A stretch of DNA of 64,000 nt from Owenia fusiformis. Taxonomy: Eukaryota > Annelida > Polychaeta > Sabellida > Oweniidae. Numbering within the stretch: position 1 is the first letter of the stretch; each line of letters opens with the position of its first letter. Where the stretch lies: NCBI GenBank assembly GCA_903813345.2, contig CAIIXF020000008.1, positions 27,450,822 through 27,514,821 on the forward strand. The letters run 5' to 3'. Both the position numbers and the translations under genes were made by a program. This document shows positions 46,450 through 59,759 of this stretch, one piece after another. Under the pieces are notes generated by a model that was not told where the DNA came from, did no database searches, and saw only the letters and a list, made by a program, of their open reading frames with translations.

Positions 46450-49400
46450 TCATAGATCTGAAAAAAGTATTTAAGTGTTAAACAATTGCAGTTCTAACTA
46501 AGATAGAAATACACACAATAAATATTCATATTTTTGATGTTGGCACATTCATTAATGCAATATTCTTAAAAATGATCAAGAAATGCCTACCTTTGCATAC
46601 ATTAAGCTTCACTTTCTCAGTGACATCTGGAAGGTCATCGTATGATTCGACTTCAAAGATGTGATCTTCAAACGGTGAGCTTGCAACGATGGTCAACTCT
46701 CTGTAGGAAGCGCCAGCACCAACACCTAAATGAATCAGATGGAACATGTTATATATAAGCGAAACAATCCATATCTACCTACCCACAACAAATAACTTGA
46801 AGTTAGCCATGTGACACCTGTCATACATAAGTGAAATAAGCAACATATTCATGCCTACAACAAATATTTTAAAATTAGCCATATAACACCTGCTATATAT
46901 AAGCAATATAAGCTAAATCTTTCAACCCACAAGAAGTAACATAACTTGAATAAAGCCATATGACTCCAGATTACATATGGCACCTGTTGTAAATAAGCAT
47001 TATACGCTACATCTTTCTTTATTACCCACAGCAAAAGTCGAAATTACCCATACGACACCTTTTACACATATTAAGCAATATAAGCAACGTCTTCATACTC
47101 CGTCAAATATCATGAAATTAGCCATGACACATTTTGTAATAAGCAACGTCTTCCTACCCACAGCAAATAACCCGAAATTAGCCATATGACACATTTTATA
47201 CATAAGCAATATAAGTAATTATAACGTCTTCCTACCTACAACAAATATCTTGAAATTAGGAACGTGACACCTATTATACATAAGTAATATAAGCCACATC
47301 TTCCTAGTCACAATAAATATATTGAAATTAGCAATATTACATATGTCATACAAAAGCGATATGAGCTACATCTTACCAACAACAAATATTTCTATATCTT
47401 TTTCTTTGGCCTGGTCCGCTGCAATTCTCACCCTTTCCTCGTCAGGAAAAGCAGAGTCTAAAATGGCGACTGCTATTTTCTTTGCGGATGGTCGACTTCC
47501 CTCTTCAACAGTAAAACTACGTAAGGTCATGTGTTCCATGACGTCAGCAAAGTCATGTATTTGTACTTGTTTAACGTCATGCTCGAGGGCATCTCTACTC
47601 ATATACCTAAATGTTTGGCGCATTTTATTATTCCCTTATTTGAGTATAATGTTTAACGAGTTTTTGTAAAACAGGAAGTGATATATAAATTAAATGAATC
47701 AAACAAAGATACAAGTCAGTGGGACTAACAATATACGCACAGTATACATGCATATCGTACATATCTGTTGCAGAAAGTCAATTAGGTGAGTTCAATCATA
47801 CGTTTGACGATGACTTACTGGCTTAGAGGAAATCCTCCAATAAGGCATTGTTGAACTAGCCCTACACGAATCTGATCTTCTCCAATTTCAAACTGCTTTG
47901 AAAGGTTACCGACAAAGTCCAGTGACTTTTTGGTATGCGAGTCTCCACTCTTATATGAATCTACGAGGAAGACAACGTCTGCTGGTCTGTTTTCGCCACA
48001 TGCTGAAATATGTCATGTATTTTGTCATTATTTCGACCCGGATTCTGTCAAAGAAATCTAAATACTACTATCAATTATGTATGAGTCAAATCTAGCTGTT
48101 GTGCGTGTATTTAGCTTTGACACAACCCTTTGATCTCTTTAAACGCGTCAAATGAGTTATATGTAGCTGTTGTATTTACCTTTTACACAAACCTTGACCG
48201 CGAGAATCTCTTTGATTTCGTTTAAAGCGTCGAAATTGTCAACTTCAAAGACGTAGCTTGGATCAGAGGCAATGTCTGCAAGTTCATTCCCGTCAACCTA
48301 CAAAATGAGATCATTTGTTTACATTAACACAGATGGCATCATTAATATGATGACCAGTTATTAAAAAAAACGTTTCAAGTGCTGATCATGCCCATATTTT
48401 ACACTTTATTTAACTTATTTTGTTTAAATACTTTTATAATTTAAATTTGATAAAAATCACTAATACACGTCAAAACTTATGTTCATACTACGGTGTTTGT
48501 CAGTATACAACTGTACAATTTTATCTCAATAAGGAGTTCCATGTAACCTGATAAAACATCAAGTAAGACAAGTATATAAGTAATTGTAAAAAGTAACTTT
48601 TTTATTTTATTTTAATTACTTTGGAACATTTTTCATCAATACCACTGCATTTAATTAGATAATAGAACACGGGACCCAATAGTACATGACGTATATTATA
48701 CGTTTGAATGGAATCTTATTTAAAGCAAAGATGGAACATTTTAGTTCATTTCATTCAAAGACCATTTCAGGAATAGGAAGTTTCATAAACAAATTAAATC
48801 CTTCATTAAAGTAAACGTGTGAGGCTATTGGTAGTTTTTTCCAACCTTTAATCCTACTCCAACAGCATACACCATCAATCCTTCTTGTTTAGCTTTCTTT
48901 GCGGCTTCTTTAGTATCTTCTGGTCTTCTGGAGACTCCATCTGTGATCACGATTACAATATGAGGAACGCCATCTGGAATATTGCATTGTCATTAACAGT
49001 TTCAGCACAGAACTAAACAATGACAATACTGTCCATATTCAAAGATAGAAATAGATGAGTAAGTTGTAACAGTAGAACTAAAAGGAGATACAAAATCCTC
49101 AGGATCGCACCGTCATTGAGATGCCCTAAAATATATACCAAATATTCAATTCCATTAAGATTACATGTTCATCTTTCCTCAGTATATTTCCCGCAACCCG
49201 AAGGTTTATTTTAATATGATAAGGGAATACACCCGAATATTCTTAATCATATGATCGGTTCTCATCCAATGAGAAATATAGGAACATTCCTTTGATATTA
49301 TAAATAGTTATATCTTGAGTAATATGTGCATCCCATACCTCTCATTCCATTGGCATGTTTGAACACCTTTGTCCTCATGAAGTCGATCCCCTGTGCTGTC

Positions 49401-51943
49401 TGAGTCCCGCCCAATTTTTGTGTTATTGCGGATACTCTGTTTTTCAAAGGTTCTTTTTCTGTAAACTCATTGAAAAAGAATTCCTTGTGGACACGGTCAC
49501 TATACGTGATGGCTGCTATCTAAAATTAAGAATAATATTTTAGTTCACCACGAACACGTTGTGTAGGAAATCTTTAGGCACGGAATAAAGAAACACTGTA
49601 AAAATACTTGAGGAAGCGAAGTCTGAACTCATCTCTAGCCTTTCTTTCACCTCTAATGATATAAAAGAACTAAATTCAACAAACTGAACCAGACTATATA
49701 CTTTGAGTCAGATTATATAAAATTGAAATAATATTCAAATATAAATCGATATGAACGAAACCGTGTAAAGGAGCACATGGGTTATCGCAAACAATTTCAA
49801 CGATTCTAACTTGAATTATGAATACGTTCTGATCATGAACATGGTTGTATCTTTTAGATCCATCCAGTATCTTCAAGAAAAGTGTATTATAATGATAATT
49901 TAGTTAATCATACCTAAGTGATAAAGTGTTCATGTATAATACCTGTACTTTCTCTGGGCCTATTTGAAAGGAATCAATGAATGAATTGACAAAGTCCAAC
50001 ATCATTGAATAATGGGGAGGCCAAATGCTGCTAGATGAGTCCAACACAAACCCTATATCTGCTGGGTTGTTCCCACATGCTGTAAGGTACAATACGATAT
50101 ATTTATTTTTATTGTTTTAAATTATTGATAGGACAACCCATTGATCGAAAATGACATGTTTCAAATTAGCTTTTGTTAACCTTTTTTATTCCGGTTACCG
50201 GTGTTTTATTAAGTCATCAAAAGTGTGAATCTTGTTAAACAACAGGTGAACTTACATACATCGACGCCATGGGCATTTGTTATGAGCACCTAAAACAAAA
50301 AAAGTTACAACATCACTTTTGTCAATATAGAAGATTTGATCACAATTTAAGTATTCAGACTCATTTGGACGATGACGATCACATTTGCTCAATCAAAAAA
50401 TAATTATTCCCTAAAAAATTTTAAATGATAATGTAATTCTTCATTGGACTGATATATTATTACAAGAGCAAATAAATTAACATCATTAAACAATTTCTTC
50501 ATTTTATGTTCTATATGAATTAATTCCCGTCCGATGTTTTTGATTTTAATTACATGTGCATGTACACTCCCTTCCATAAGTTTGGCAACCCTAACTCCCC
50601 AATTGTATTGTATTGTATATCTATCTTTATTGCCCATAATAAAATGGAGATACAATTTATATGTACAGTGATGTAAAATAAAAGTACAAAATTATGACAA
50701 AATTATATACATGTTAGACGTATAAAAACTATTCAATGAGCAAAATGCTCGTACGGTTGAGTCAGGCACTGTAAGTGTGTCAAACACAGTCACTGTTAGA
50801 CCGTGCTTTATATTGCTCGAAGATAATTTGTGCTATCTCTTTTAAGAGAGCATTTGGATTTGGCACAACATTTATCCCAATCGGATTGCATGCTAAAGCC
50901 TATTCATGTTTAAATTTTTATTTGCATAGTCTGTAAAGAAAATACTACTTTTAGGGTTTGAAATATAAATTGACATCATTTCGAATACCTCCAATTGTTC
51001 TCGATTTTTTAACAAAAGGGCGTATACTGAGGACAAATTTGATGAAGTTTTGAAAATCGTCATTCCCATGTTTTTCGCGAGTCAAATGACAGAATATTCA
51101 TCTATCCGAGTTCTCGCAAGAATACAAGTTAGGTAACAAATTGAATTTGCAAACTTTGTTTAGCAAACAATGATATGTTTCTTCACGTTCAACAAAGTTT
51201 TAGGTCTCCAAATTCAACATCACTTATCAAGAAACCTCTCACATTGAAATAACACAGGGGGCGAAAAATTATTTTCAAAAATGACTCGAAGCTCTGTAAC
51301 TTTAATGTTCACAAAGTGAACTTTACTTGCGTGCAAAAAGTTAGACAATTCAATCTACTAGAAAAAATATTTTTTGGTGAAGCATTCTGATTTGCCCCGA
51401 ACCCACCATTTCCCATTGGTTTACATGGGAATGACAATTTTCAAAAATTCATCTTCATTTTCGACCTATTGTAATATTGGCATTGTAAATGAAGTCAGGT
51501 TACATTTTCACCGTAATCATATTTTTGTGTAAATAAAAATTCAAACATGAAGAGGCTTTAACACGTAGTCGAATGAGGGAGTTAGCGTTGCCGAACTTAT
51601 GGAGGGGGGGGGGTGTATATAATTTATACAATATGTATTTGAATCAAAAGTGTAAACAAATGTTTTAACCTATAATAAAATGAACTTACGTTGATTAGTG
51701 TAGTTAATGCTAATGCGACTCTAAAACATAACAAAAATAGATAAAAAGCATAAATTACAGAGAGGTCATATACTAACTACATTATAGTTTGTTCTGAGCG
51801 AATTCTTGACCGCCCTTCTTAGTACATCGTCGCCTTCCACTGGGTGAGGTAGGAACAATTGAAACCTTGTGAATCAAGGTGTCTTAGTATGAGTTTAAAA
51901 TACTCAATTTGTTACATATTCAAAATCAAAAAAGTTACCTCAT
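46450..51943 (-). CDS. VWA gene C: secreted protein with two von Willebrand A domains, 396 aa
   Basis: Exons are 51943-51939 (ATGAG), 51720-51690, 50289-50256, 50079-49943, 49519-49339, 48973-48846, 48297-48180, 48002-47819, 47606-47377, 46725-46591 and 46457-46450. Their sum is 1191 nt, closing in frame with Asp-Leu-stop. The protein starts MRVALALTTLIN. VWA1 residues DSSSS, GGTQT and ITDG give a complete MIDAS. VWA2 has DSYKSGD, an Ile-Ala-Val-Ala-Ile-Leu-Asp strand and no TDG. Domain-bracketing cysteines are conserved (CGNNPAD, KVC, CGENRPAD, NVC). Likely extracellular and possibly matrix-associated. Intron 9 carries a junction-derived minisatellite, and intron 2 contains a fold-back element with a nested LINE tail. 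Confidence 0.87.
46760..47376 (-). repeat. ~73-bp minisatellite derived from the gene C exon 9 donor junction
   Basis: About eight degenerate copies lie between exon 10 (46725-46591) and exon 9 (47606-47377). Each carries the plus-strand phrase (ctacatcttcctacccacaa, then caaataa), aaattagccat and gacac, then atacataagcaatataag. The real junction at 47377 reads ctacatcttaccaacaacaa, so the unit includes the last ~15 coding bases (EIFVV) and the 5' splice site. Confidence 0.8.
50575..51615. mobile_element. TA-flanked fold-back transposon in gene C intron 2, with nested LINE tail
   Basis: Its ends CACTCCCTTCCATAAGTTTG and the complement near 51590-51615 are flanked by TA. The interior shares long blocks with the related element at 61010-61786 (tttgatgaagttttgaaaat, gacagaatattcatc, aagaggctttaacacgtagt). 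Relative to that copy it contains an extra ~290 bp at about 50595-50885. Confidence 0.7.
50595..50885 (-). mobile_element. Nested LINE 3' end
   Basis: On the minus strand this reads as the end of a retrotransposon ORF (IGINVVPNPNALLKEIAQII) with stops. It is followed by GGGCAATAAAGATAG and an (ATACA)n-type tail. It interrupts the fold-back element at 50575-51615. Confidence 0.5.
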
Positions 51944-52859
51944 TTTTGCAACTTGCCAATTTCCCCTTGAGCCTTGTATGTACAGTCTTCTCTCTTAGAA
52001 TCTCTACATCTAATGGTGTAGAAGCCTTTTGCTGATGATAGTAGTTCATAATTAAACAAATTATACCAATTTTATATCTGCTTTAAAACATCGTTAAATA
52101 AACAGTGTTAGTCCAAAACTCCTTTTTAATTACACTTCCCTCAGAAACTAGTCTAATTCGACGCCAGTCAGTGTTTGCATTGCAATTGACCAATCGCTAA
52201 CATTTCGGCTGATATTCTTTTTATGATAGTTCTACAATTATTTTTAATTGACGCAGTATGACACAGGGTCTCCTCCCCATCTTTACCATTGTGTTTCGAT
52301 GCTTCCACATGAAATTGAAAACCCTTGGACTGAAGATACTTTTACTGAGTCATGGAGCAGTTAGATAAAAACAATTGCAAGTAGCTCAAAAACAAAAGTA
52401 CACAAGTGTATGTTGAGGAATAAATGATTACCTAAGAATGCACATTTCTTGTCCTCCCATTTTAACTTTATTTGATTAAATTTATTTCGTTTCATTACTT
52501 TGTTTGGTGGTTCTTGTTTTAATAATGAAGAGTTATGCCTATATTAACTGTTTACAATATTACCTTTTCTACTTTTGCTTAATTTAAGTTACTTGAATCA
52601 TTTGGGAGGGAATTTTTTGTTTGTTCTTGTAATGTAACTACACTGAATTGCTCATACATATGAAATATTTTATGTTTTATATTTTAGTATTGTTTAGTAT
52701 GATCCCGCGGTATAATTCTTTCAAATGATAATAATTTGTTTAAATGTTTTATTGTCTCCTGATTCCCTTGTCATATTTGCCGAATATGAGTGCTATTATG
52801 GGATAGATGACTCATTCATATTATGATGTTTTGAAAATACAAAACTTTTGAGACTACCC
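51944..52859. other. Upstream region of VWA gene C, nothing recognised
   Basis: AT-rich with no ORF or repeat that I can support. The promoter of gene C should lie at the left edge, but no clear TATA box is seen. Confidence 0.35.
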
Positions 52860-53212
52860 CATTTTAAACAACAGCAAATTGAACTTTGAAGATGAAATAT
52901 GTGTACCCTCTGTGAAAAAAGGTGCATGGTCCTTTATCTGTCATAACATTTTCAAAAGTTTGTATAATATTACTAATTTCTTGGAGGAACATGGCATACA
53001 TATTGGGAATAACTGGTAGACATTTTAAAAATTAGATGAAAATTAAAAAAAGTTAGCAATGGTTAGAAACATTGTCTCACAAACTCACTAATGTGACTTT
53101 TTCCTTTAAATTACGTCATAAATTACACTTTGCACAGTGTCATACATTTTCCTCTAAGTCTAGGATATCATTCTCTATATAAATAAATCTTGAAGATAGG
53201 GTAAACATAGAG

Positions 53213-53824
53213 ATGAGCACAAATAGGCTTGCTATTAAAGTCAAAAAGAAATTAATAGAGACATATCAAGTATATTGGAAGAATCTGATAAGTGGGAATG
53301 GGGGGAAACTTCGATTATTTAAACAACTAAAATCGCACTTTGGATTTGAACACTACCTTTCAGAAACGACACTTTCAAATGCTAAACATTTAACTAGATT
53401 ACGTATAAGCGCCCACAATCTAGAGATAGAGAGAGTCCGATATACAAAACCAATTACTGATCTTAATAGTCGATTTTGTAAAATATGTAAGGACTCGGTT
53501 ATAGAAGATGAAACACACTTTTTATTCAAATGTAAACAATTGGAGTTTATCAGAAAATCCCATATTGAAAAACTTGAAAACCTGTGTCGTAATTTTAAAA
53601 ACATGAATGACCACCAAAAGACAATTTTTCTATTGACGAGTAAGGGGATCATATTAAAAGAATCTGCTGACATGATAAAGTATCTAATGATGGGTAGAGA
53701 CAGGATTCTTAATATCAAAGTTACATTTTATATGTCATTTGAAGAATGTAATCCTATTTTCATTACTTTATTGCTATATTTACTGTTATTGAAAATTGTA
53801 TATTGGATGTACGTTTGGCCCTAA
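53213..53824 (+). mobile_element. LINE ORF2 C-terminal fragment (5'-truncated non-LTR retrotransposon)
   Basis: The 203-residue reading frame has the standard end of a LINE polymerase protein: LRISAHNLEIERVRY (about residue 68), then a CCHC knuckle CKICKDSVIEDETHFLFKC (about 92-110), then helical KNMNDHQKTIFLL. No reverse transcriptase core is present in frame upstream. From 52860 to 53212 only broken sequence is seen. An AATAAA lies just downstream (about 53839). It is a dead 5'-truncated copy between genes C and D. Confidence 0.75.
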
Positions 53825-53859
53825 AAGGGCATCAGTTCTAATAAAATCCTATTATTATA

Positions 53860-55423
53860 TGTTATATTCTTCATACCATCGTAAAGCCTATTCCAAACTG
53901 GTCATAACTGACAAGTTTGAAATAAACATTGACACACTGACAGAAAATTATGGAGGTGCCACAACTGTCTAAAACATAATTTTTAGACAATTTTAAATAG
54001 CAGAGAAATTAAGGATAAGATGTAACCATTTTGCTCAATAAACACATTTATATATCAAATCTGATATAAATGTTGGTATGTATAAGCTAAGTATAGGATG
54101 TATAACATATTTATAGGTCATTGAGAAAGATTAAGGGTAAACATTTTCTTACAATTTCAAGTTTATTGCAATTTATGTCACCCCTAACCCTAATTTTGAA
54201 CTGAGAAGAGACCTTTTAATCTGATGAATATAACTAAATAAACTAATATATGAACTAATATAACCTCAAATTCTATCACAAAATGGTTGTAATTAATCGG
54301 ATTTTCATTCTATAACTGATATTTTTCACAAAGTCTTATTGGATTGAAGACTTTTTTAAAATTGTGTGTTCCTCTAAATGTAACTAACCATTTAACTTCA
54401 TGTCTCAGAAGCGGATCTCCTTGTTGAGCATGGGTATGGGATTTCTCAAATATATGACGTCAATTTATGGTAAAAAGTCACACTCACGATTTTGGGAGTT
54501 CTTACATTCGATCCTTTCCAACTTTTAAACATATTTACGAAATTTGGTCAAAGTATACATACAATATACCTCTGAATGTTTGGTCTGATAATAAAGACAT
54601 TGCACCTTTTTCTATATGATATTGATATGATTTGCTTAGAAAATGAACTGCTTAAATGACTCCAAATACTGTTGCCTTCATTCAAAACCTGAATTCTGAT
54701 CTGACAAATCTAATATTCCATATTTATGAGCAACAGTTTATGTCAATGGAGGTAATGCCGTCCCAATTGTACCATGTAATATAACCAGTATTTGAACAGA
54801 CAGACATTGCTCATGAATCATTCATATCAGTGGCAGATGAGTGCTATTACAAGACCGTGTTCAGTACAGTAAGTCTAAAATAACAACAAACGGGTATAAA
54901 TTATTTTGCAGTTGTGTATATATTGTGATACATAATGTAAGTACAACAAATTGAATTATACATATATACTTCGTCTTCTTGCTGGACAGAAATATTTGAC
55001 ACAGCCCCCACTTAAGTCTGTATACAAATTAAATTGCCCGTCTTGCTATGATACTGTACTTGCGCTGGATATTGCCATGTATCAATAATACCATTCGACT
55101 GTCATCTATAATATCATCTGGTTATGTGTCTCGTGAGTGCTGTAATTCTTCATAAACTGAATGGCGACATAATAAAAAAAAGATTGATTGACAGATGAAT
55201 TTGAACATCAGTTGTCTTATTTATTTAGCATCAGGATCCACGTTTTGCTTTTGTAAAAACCTGGTCTCTTTGCCTGGTCAATCTCTGGTAATTAGTATAC
55301 AAATATTCGTAACTCCAGACCAGGTTGTGATTTATACTGTACAGTTTCAGTTTTGTTTAAACCATTGTCCGTTGTCGTTCAAAGTTCTTACCCTTTTGTT
55401 CGTATTGAATTCGTTCCGATGGC
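53860..55423. other. Intergenic between the LINE fragment and VWA gene D, nothing recognised
   Basis: AT-rich; no coding frame, structured repeat or terminal inverted repeat noticed. Confidence 0.4.
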
Positions 55424-58400
55424 TTAGAGATCTGAAATTAAGAATCAATATTGATTATGAAAAATTGTCGTTGGAATAGTATTCGTTATCATTTTGAAGA
55501 AACATCTTATATAATTATAAGACAAGGTCAATGTTTAAGACAAAATTACGTTTGGTTAGGGGTAAAATTTACGTTATTCAATGGAACTATAAATGAAGGC
55601 TAAGTTGACGTAATTGTTAACAAGTCTAATAAAGGTGATGTGGCACCTAAAAAAACAAAATCATTACCTTCACAAATATGTATCTTTATTTTCTGAGTAA
55701 GTTCCGGAAGATCATCGTATGAAGACACCGAGAAGACGTGTTTGTCAGCTGGAGAACTCGCTACCAGTGTCAGTTCTTTATAGTCTGTTCCACTGCCGAC
55801 ACCGATCACAAATATTTCGATGTTTTGAGCCTTTGCCTTTCCAGCAACTCGAACAGCATTACCATGGTCAGGAAATTTTGTATCGAGGATAGCGATTGCG
55901 ATTCTTTTGGCATCGGGTCGGCCACCTTCCTCTACAGTGAAGCTTCGGAGTGTTAGGTGCTTCATAAGGTCGGCGAATGTATTCACGTGAACATTGCTTA
56001 CGTCATTCTCTAAACTCTCCCGGTCGTGGTACCTAGAATGGAATATAATTATATGAATTGTACTGTCTGAACAGGCATGGACAAAATAGATTATTCCAAT
56101 GTTACATTTTAATTTTAATTGCTCTACTATCCAGCGCTAACGATGTTCGGCAAAAAATGATGTACTAAATGAGTGTTTACTTGCTAAGGGGGAACCCGCT
56201 GACGAGACACTGATGCACCAGGCCGACTTGGATTTTGTCATCGGCGATCTCGAACTCCTTTGACAGCTCACCAAGGAAGTTCAAGGCTTTCTTTGTGTTT
56301 GAGTCTCCAGATTTGTAAGAGTCGATCATAAAGACAACATCAGCTGGGCTCTTATCACCACACGCTGTATCAAAAATAGTGAAAAGATTGTTGAGACTCA
56401 AAATAGATTCATGAAAACATTCACCATCGTCTGAGGTAGGGACAATCGAAACCTTGTGAATCAAGATGAACGTTCACCTCTTTTGTAATATTCTCTGTCA
56501 CGTGGGACTTGTGTCACGTGTGACTTGTGTCACATGTGACATAAGCCGAACAGAATGCGGAAAATGAAACCACGTATATTAAACCTGTGACAATAAAAGC
56601 TGTATGAACAGTACCAACCTGTCTTGCAGACTTTGATTGAGATCAGGGATCTAATGCTATTCAGTGCTTCAAAATTCTTCACTTCAAACACATTGCCCTC
56701 AGGTCCTGCAATGCTCTGTAACTCCTTAGTATTCACCTGTTGAAAAATAATTAAAAATAGTAATTTTGACAAAATAAGATCACATTTGTTACTCTTTATA
56801 TACCGTCATATACAGTGTACTCTACATCCATCTCATTACTAAATAACTATACACGGAAACTAAGAATCTGGTATAGGAAACCGTTTTATTTTGGAATGAC
56901 CTTTTTCAATTTCGTATTTCAGCATCAGAAGATTGCATTGCTTTGTTATTGTGCTAGTACAGATGCTTTTCTTGGATAAGATGTGAGTTGGCGAAGGAGC
57001 TGATATTTCGTCAGGGTAAAGTTTGTACAAATGTGATGGAAGTGTTACGCAGAATCTGCCAGATCTTGATGGTCGTTCAGTAGAAGCCAGATAAGTGAAT
57101 CTGGGAGATTCAAAGTACTGATTCACACACGAACCTACATATTTATGAATCTGCAGTTTCAGTATTCAAAATATACAAATTCACAGTTTACCTGACGGCC
57201 AACTCCGATAGACATAACCATCAAGTCACCCGATTGTCTGGCCTCTCCGGCAGCACGGGCTGTGTCTTTCTTATCATTCGAAACACCGTCTGTGATGATG
57301 ATACCAATATGGGGGACACCATCACGCATTCCCGCGGCTTTTGAAAAGCTTTTCTTGTACAAATAACGGATTCCAGCGGCTGTATTAGTTCTGCCTCCTT
57401 TCTGCCTGATTGCCTTGATAGCCTTACCAAGGGACATATCGTCTTGATGCTGGTTGAGATTGAACTGATTTTCAACGTTGTCGCTGTATGTGACGACTCC
57501 TAACTAAAACATGGAAGTAAACTTAGGTATAAATAGAATAGATACAAGGGAAAAGATTGAGCTTCTACATATTATATTTTCATGTACAACAATAAATTTC
57601 TTCGTCAAATATTTCATCAAACAAACAGATAATATACAATAACTGGGAAAATATGCATTTCATTTGTTGACCGTGATTTGCTACCTCATATGATGACAGC
57701 CTGAATTTTTATTGCGACTGGTTTGATTATAAAAAGTTTCTGAAGGTATTGGTCACAACTTAAAAGGTCGTATTAAATAATATTTAGCTATACCTGTAAT
57801 TTATCAGGTCCGACCTCAAAATCACTAGCAAACTTTTTTACAAAATCCAGCATGAGGTCGTAATGCGGAGGCCATATACTACTTGAGGAATCGAGAACAA
57901 AAACGATGTCCGCAGGATTATTTCCACATCCTGAAAAACAAATGGTGCAATGATTTATTACATGTCGTACAAAAACTGCACTTTGTGAACGTCCATTTTT
58001 CATTTTGTATTTAAGCATCTTAAATCTACAACTACTTTGATACAAAAACAATATTTGGTATCTATTTCTTTAGAAAATAAAATTGAATTAAAATAAAATT
58101 ACACCGAGAGGGGAAATAGTAGCATGTCTGAGAAGGATTGTTTCAGACATTTTACATCATTCTCCAGTATCCCTTCTAATTAGTTTGAAAAAACATTCAC
58201 TACCCGGATGCCTGAATATGATCCAATAATCATTTCCAATTTATTGAGTTTAGACGAAATAAATCCCCAGAGAAGGATATTCCATATACATTAAAATGTA
58301 AAATATATTATTTTGGTTTATTTGTTTTTGCATAGACGCTCTGTATCACTTTGTGTTAATGTCACCACCATAAGTGGTGATTGTATGGTCTCCAACTTTT

Positions 58401-58597
58401 TATGGACGTTGTTCGGCGGTTGGTGTTCGGCGTATTTCGGTTTGTGTTCGACACTCGGCATTTGGCGTCTGTAAGAAATGGCAGGCTGTTACATTTTGCA
58501 TGTTAGTACCTTGTATAATGGTTTCAACTGACTCACCTACTTTAGCCTGATAAGTATATGAGACAAGGGACGCTATTGACAAGAGAAACAGCAACAT
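55424..58597 (-). CDS. VWA gene D: secreted protein with two von Willebrand A domains, 394 aa
   Basis: Exons are 58597-58537 (signal peptide MLLFLLSIASLVSYTYQA), 57930-57794, 57503-57192, 56736-56619, 56364-56181, 56032-55668 and 55431-55424. The 1185-nt sum closes in frame. The sequence before 58597 (CAG|G-ATG) would also fit an upstream ATGAG mini-exon as in genes A-C, but I did not find it. VWA1 (about residues 22-205) has DSSSS, GGRTNT and ITDG. VWA2 (about 212-390) has DSYKSGD and ILDT. Gene D lacks two introns present in A-C: exons 5+6 and exons 9+10 of the other genes are each one exon here, and the microexon 3 is absent. It is the compact, divergent member of the family. Confidence 0.87.
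58360..58520. repeat. Copy of the GTCACCAC palindromic repeat family
   Basis: It has atgtcaccaccataagtggt, a run of ggcggttggtgttcggcgt-type words and ggcgtctgtaagaaatggca. It lies in gene D intron 1, ending about 15 bases from the donor of the signal-peptide exon. Confidence 0.65.
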
Positions 58598-59759
58598 CCT
58601 GAGATGAAAGTACCTGCAAATGCAAAAGTGGTTATTAATTGAATATAAATCCTCGGTTTTCATTCTTCATATATTTATTTTTATTCATCTAATATACGCT
58701 TAACAATATAATATTGTGACGAGGCTGGAAAACATGCTTGTAGGCATAGGTTTTTAATGAGTTTCTAATTTTTTATATATTTTGTTATTAGCATAATCTC
58801 TTTTGAGATCTATGGAGCTTCCTTATAAAGCATCATGGGTTGAATAAATGATAAAAACATAAAACAGGCATAATTACAATTTGAACCAAATAACTTCATG
58901 ATCTCCACTATAAATGTAGTCAATGAGAGTAATAAAATGTAATAAAAAGTACAAATATTCGTACTTAGACTTACTCAAACAAAGTCGCGATGTCGTCCTA
59001 TTAGATCCCAAACAGGTTCGTTTCACCCAAGCGTTGACATAAACTATGTTTACCATCTCTATTATATAGTGGACATATGAAGGGTAAAAACTAAATTTGA
59101 CAAAGTATTTCTGAGATAATTCAACGAGATAAATTGAAATGAAAACGGTTAATGGCCACACTAATCATCCATTTCCTTAATTATGCAATTTTTAACATGA
59201 ATCCGACTCCAAAGATGATTCAAGCGTATTGTCATGTCAAATCCAAAATTGAAATATATTGCATTTGATGATAACAGCAAATTTAACAAATGATGACCAA
59301 GAAGGATGATCAACTATACATTTGCCAATTTAGAGCGTGTTTCGTTCGGGACTAATAAACCTGACAGTAGGGGATCCTTTCTGGGAAACGTTTTAGAAAC
59401 GGTATCCCAACATTCTTTTTGGGTTAACAATACACATATAAGACACATTTTGGTAGAAAAGTCAAGTTTATCGGTGTTTGGGGGTTTGAGTGATAATAGC
59501 CAAAAATCGTGATTGCGACAAAAATGCAAGCTTCCAAGATACTCTACACTAGCATGACGTATATCTCATATCAAATCTTTATCTAAAACCACCCCCATTG
59601 CATTATGATCCACAGATGTCGGAAACTTTAGACCTGTTTTGAAAAATCTCCTTGCTCAGTTTAACTACATGACTTACTAATGTCAAGATTGATTTCAAAT
59701 CCTAAAACGTTTCAGAAGTCTTGATGCAAATGAAAGCATTCTTCACAATTGTCTATTTT
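58598..59759. other. Upstream region of VWA gene D
   Basis: The promoter and any 5' exon of gene D should lie here. I see no clear TATA box, no repeat and no supported ORF. Confidence 0.35.

Noticed and set aside
52860-53212. In-frame upstream part of the LINE ORF at 53213
   Set aside because: Some LINE-like words are visible but several stops interrupt all frames, so only the 3' fragment is annotated.
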